A program made the position numbers and the translations under genes. A stretch of DNA of 64,000 bases from Bryum argenteum (taxonomy: Eukaryota; Streptophyta; Bryopsida; Bryales; Bryaceae), in the NCBI GenBank assembly GCA_037043015.1, contig CM073331.1:4237501-4301500 (forward strand), given 5' to 3'. A model generated the notes under the pieces. It saw only the letters and a list, made by a program, of their open reading frames with translations. It ran no database searches and was not told the origin of the DNA. Of this stretch, positions 61,272 through 64,000 are shown in pieces. The stretch's first letter is position 1; every line of letters begins with the position of its first letter.

Positions 61272-63304
61272 CATTGTATTGCAATAGGTAAGCTTTGAAC
61301 TATTTGCCTTTGTATATTTTTTGGCCGTTGTCACCTTTTGAAGCCTACTACTTCAACACAAAAGAAACAACAATCATTTTTTTGGTACACGGGTGTTAAT
61401 GACTTTGTCTCCATGGTGAAAAGGAAAAATTGATAATTATTTCCCCAAAGATCTTGGTCATAGTTTTTTCATGCAGATAATCATGTTGGGTACGCTCATA
61501 CAAAATTCTGAAGACTCATTTCACTTTTATGACCTTCATGCAAATTATCTTCTAAAAGAAGGTTTGAAAACAATGACATAGAAAACATGCATTATGTTAA
61601 AAAAATTTGGTTTAAGCTGAATTAAACAATATTAGGTGCCTTTATGAGTTTGTGTATTAAGGAAAAAAAATTTTAAAAAATGGAAAGTTTTCAAAATCTC
61701 AAATTTCGACAAATTCTGAAAGAAAAATTTGTAAATTTACTTAAAATTGTGAAGATTCTTATCGAATCTTTCGGAGGTTGCCTTTGGAAAATTGGTAAAT
61801 ATTTAGACTTGGTCACTTTGGAACTCAAATAATGATTTGGTTATGAAAACATTTCCAAAAAAATCTAAATTTAAACTGCTTGTTTTGGGCTTTAAACCTA
61901 AAATTTCCATATGAAGAATTAAAATTTAGAATTTGGCTTTGCAAGTATTACCACACAAACTTTGCAATATAGGGAACACCTGGTAAGATTTGTAGTATAG
62001 AAGATTACTTTCAACATCTTCATCTAGTCTATGTAAAATAGCAAAGAGTTGTTTTGGTGACCGTGAATCTTGAGGGGGTTAAGAATTATCATTCTTATAA
62101 ATAAAAGAAAAAAAACAAAAAATAAAAAAAAACCAAAAACAAAAACTGTTTTGGATTTCCAAAAAATGAAGCGAAGCAAGTGTATTCAATGAATAATTCT
62201 CAACAAATCGTAATTCCACTTTAGAACTCAAACTTCTAGGTTGTATTAGATTTTAAGAGAATTGTCATATAGGGGAACAAACAGGTAATATGTTTCCATA
62301 TAGGGAAATGATCACATATTACTTGCACATTGGGTAAGGAAAAATGTTCCACTATTGTTTCAAAAAAAAAAAAAAAAGGAGAAAAAACCTCATATGAGCT
62401 TCAATATATTGAGGAGCCAATGACTTCATATAAGCTTCAAGTTCATAATGAGTGATGCCGATCAAAGGTGCTTTTGTGATTTTGTTCCTCTCTTTGCAAA
62501 TATCTTGCGTCCGTTCCCTTGTTTAGAAATGTTTGACCCTGATTTTCCCCTACACAAAAATTCCCCTAGATTCTAATGTGCCATAATAAAATAAAAAATT
62601 ATCATTGTTTGCTACTTTATCTAACCCATTGGATTAATGGCTCAAACTTTATTCAAGGTCTAGCCCAATCTATACAACAGATTCAAACATACCACATACC
62701 AACTTTCCTAGTTTGTTTCTACTTTGTTAGGCATGCTTGAAAATAGGTGCTTCTACCATATTCCTTGGATGCATTCAAGGAGAATACGAACGTCCTCTTT
62801 TTATCTTAAAATTGCACAGCAATTCCTTGGTGACCACAACCAATTACCAATCCAAGACATCTCTCCCTCCTCAATGTAGCCAACTCCCAAGCCAGTTTCT
62901 CTTTTACAATGTTTATTATAAGTAAACTATCTGTACATGCTTGAAATTTTGAAGGTCATGCCCAAGTCCCAAGGACTCCTTTCAGATTGCAGACACTGGC
63001 AAGTCTGTTAGAGAATGCAGCTGCGCACATGCCCATAAAACCCTGTTTTAAATAAACTGGCAAGCAGTATCACTTTGTACACACTTGCTAAGTTATTTTG
63101 GAAGATAAATGCATAGGTTAGCATGTCCACTTTTAGAGCTTTGCAGCATGTTTGCTCGAGGATCGTGCACTTGTGTACTTTCATCGGGCCAACATATTAT
63201 TATCTTCTGTACTAACAAGAGCCCCTATCATTATTCAGCCTCAAATTCTTAGAACATTTAATTGCCCCAAAACTAAATCCTTCCAAAAATGAGTCCCTTG
63301 CAAT
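61272..63304. other. Non-coding repeats-rich block of copy B
   Basis: Starts at the empty site of the copy A foldback element. Contains a decayed TTAA-MITE relative (about 61,390-62,060), then DNA collinear with 35,000-36,110. No gene seen. Confidence 0.5.
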
Positions 63305-63656
63305 AATCAAGAAAAGAAACTCCAACCCATTTAGAGGCCGGCGTGAATAGGGTGTTCGTTTGACCTATACAGTACTTGGATGTATGTCCGAAGGACATCA
63401 CACCAGTGGCGGGACTACTAATCCCTCTCAGGGTGAACACTATGCTAGTTCCTACCTAGCCACTAGTGCCTTAGAGAAACCCGACATGTTATCCCCCAAA
63501 GGGGTTCGAGGTGCCCATACAACGAGGTTCAAGAACCCCCCACCATAATTGGGTGGACCATGGTGGTGAGCACCGCCCCGGCATGGGGAATAGAACCCAT
63601 GACCTCCCAATTAGAGGCCATGAGCTCTAACCACCAAGCGAAGGCTCGTGGTGCCT
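63305..63656 (-). mobile_element. SINE, copy 5 (minus strand)
   Basis: Positional equivalent of the copy at 36125-36471. The reverse complement begins AGGCACCACGAGCC. Flanks are TTGCAAT and TTGCATC, a mutated target duplication. Confidence 0.8.
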
Positions 63657-64000
63657 TTGCATCCGTCACATTCTTATCGATGGAAATGATAAATCCAATG
63701 GTCTTTGTTACTTTTGTGAGAGGTTCCTTTACTTGGCAAAAGCAGTTTGATTGTAGTTGCTCTAGCAAAAGAAATATAACATAAGTGACAAGACTAGGTG
63801 TGGGAACCCCTATGTGTAAAGTCAAACGGGAGAGCCACATATGAATTGAAGCTAAGGAACCCCATTGCCAATATCATCATCGATAGAGGCATATTTCACG
63901 AGAAAGGTAGATTCCAAGGAGATGAGGTTGTACACCACAAGAGGGTCCAGTCCAGTCCTGACCACCGGCCCAGGAAGGGATGATTGCTCTCGAGGGGGCT

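Larger units (their letters stand above)
41678..64000. repeat. Segmental duplication, copy B (continues past window)
   Basis: Collinear with copy A from about 15,861. Insertions private to B are two TTAA MITEs and the 2.96-kb Crypton-like element. It lacks the GAA tract, SINE copy 1, the foldback element and the ATAA MITE. Also, 59,938-60,222 (about 285 bp, including a SINE-like fragment) has no equivalent in A; I cannot tell insertion from deletion. Confidence 0.9.

Overview
The window is land-plant nuclear DNA. It is AT-rich and intron-bearing. It carries the last exon of the plant-specific S1FA family, a plant-type TIR-NBS-LRR (TNL) receptor pair, a nuclear tRNA-Lys and many small plant-style DNA transposons. 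I cannot name the species. The compact TNL coding sequence, with TIR, P-loop, ARC and LRR on separate exons, would fit a non-flowering lineage (moss, lycophyte or fern), but that is a low-confidence inference.

Layout. 1-122: 3' end of an S1FA-like gene. 493-789: a MITE-like element. 3590-4978: an unrecognised membrane-protein gene, possibly frameshifted. 5630-7033: an inserted TTAA-family MITE, a Helitron-like 3' end and a minisatellite. 7522-11036: an intact nine-exon HAD-superfamily hydrolase gene (270 aa). 12149-12221: tRNA-Lys(TTT). 13254-14499: a roughly 1.25 kb candidate mobile element carrying a 261-codon ORF, flanked by a 10-bp repeat.

From about 15.86 kb to the window end the sequence is a tandem segmental duplication. 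Copy A runs from 15,861 to at least 36,826, and copy B from 41,678 to 64,000 or beyond; the starts are about 25.8 kb apart. Each copy has one TNL gene on the minus strand with matching exon lengths, preceded by homologous, precisely bounded exon-like units of 158 and 185 bp. The duplicates act as empty sites for each other, so several insertions can be placed to within a base or two. Copy A alone has a (GAA)n tract of about 176 units, a SINE with a 13-bp target duplication, a 940-bp foldback element at a TA, a 281-bp MITE at ATAA, a roughly 870-bp tandem duplication in the TNL upstream region, and an extra 141-bp LRR unit. Copy B alone has two MITEs at TTAA and a roughly 2.96 kb element.

That 2.96 kb element (56,674-59,637) is the most interesting item. 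It encodes a Crypton/KIAA1958-like tyrosine recombinase with every catalytic position recognisable (R, K, KxxR, H, Y). The gene has a phase-0 spliceosomal intron and one in-frame TAG. The element is bounded by unusual palindromes that resemble tyrosine-recombinase sites. I am not aware of a well-characterised Crypton in land plants, so it is the best candidate for an undescribed system here.
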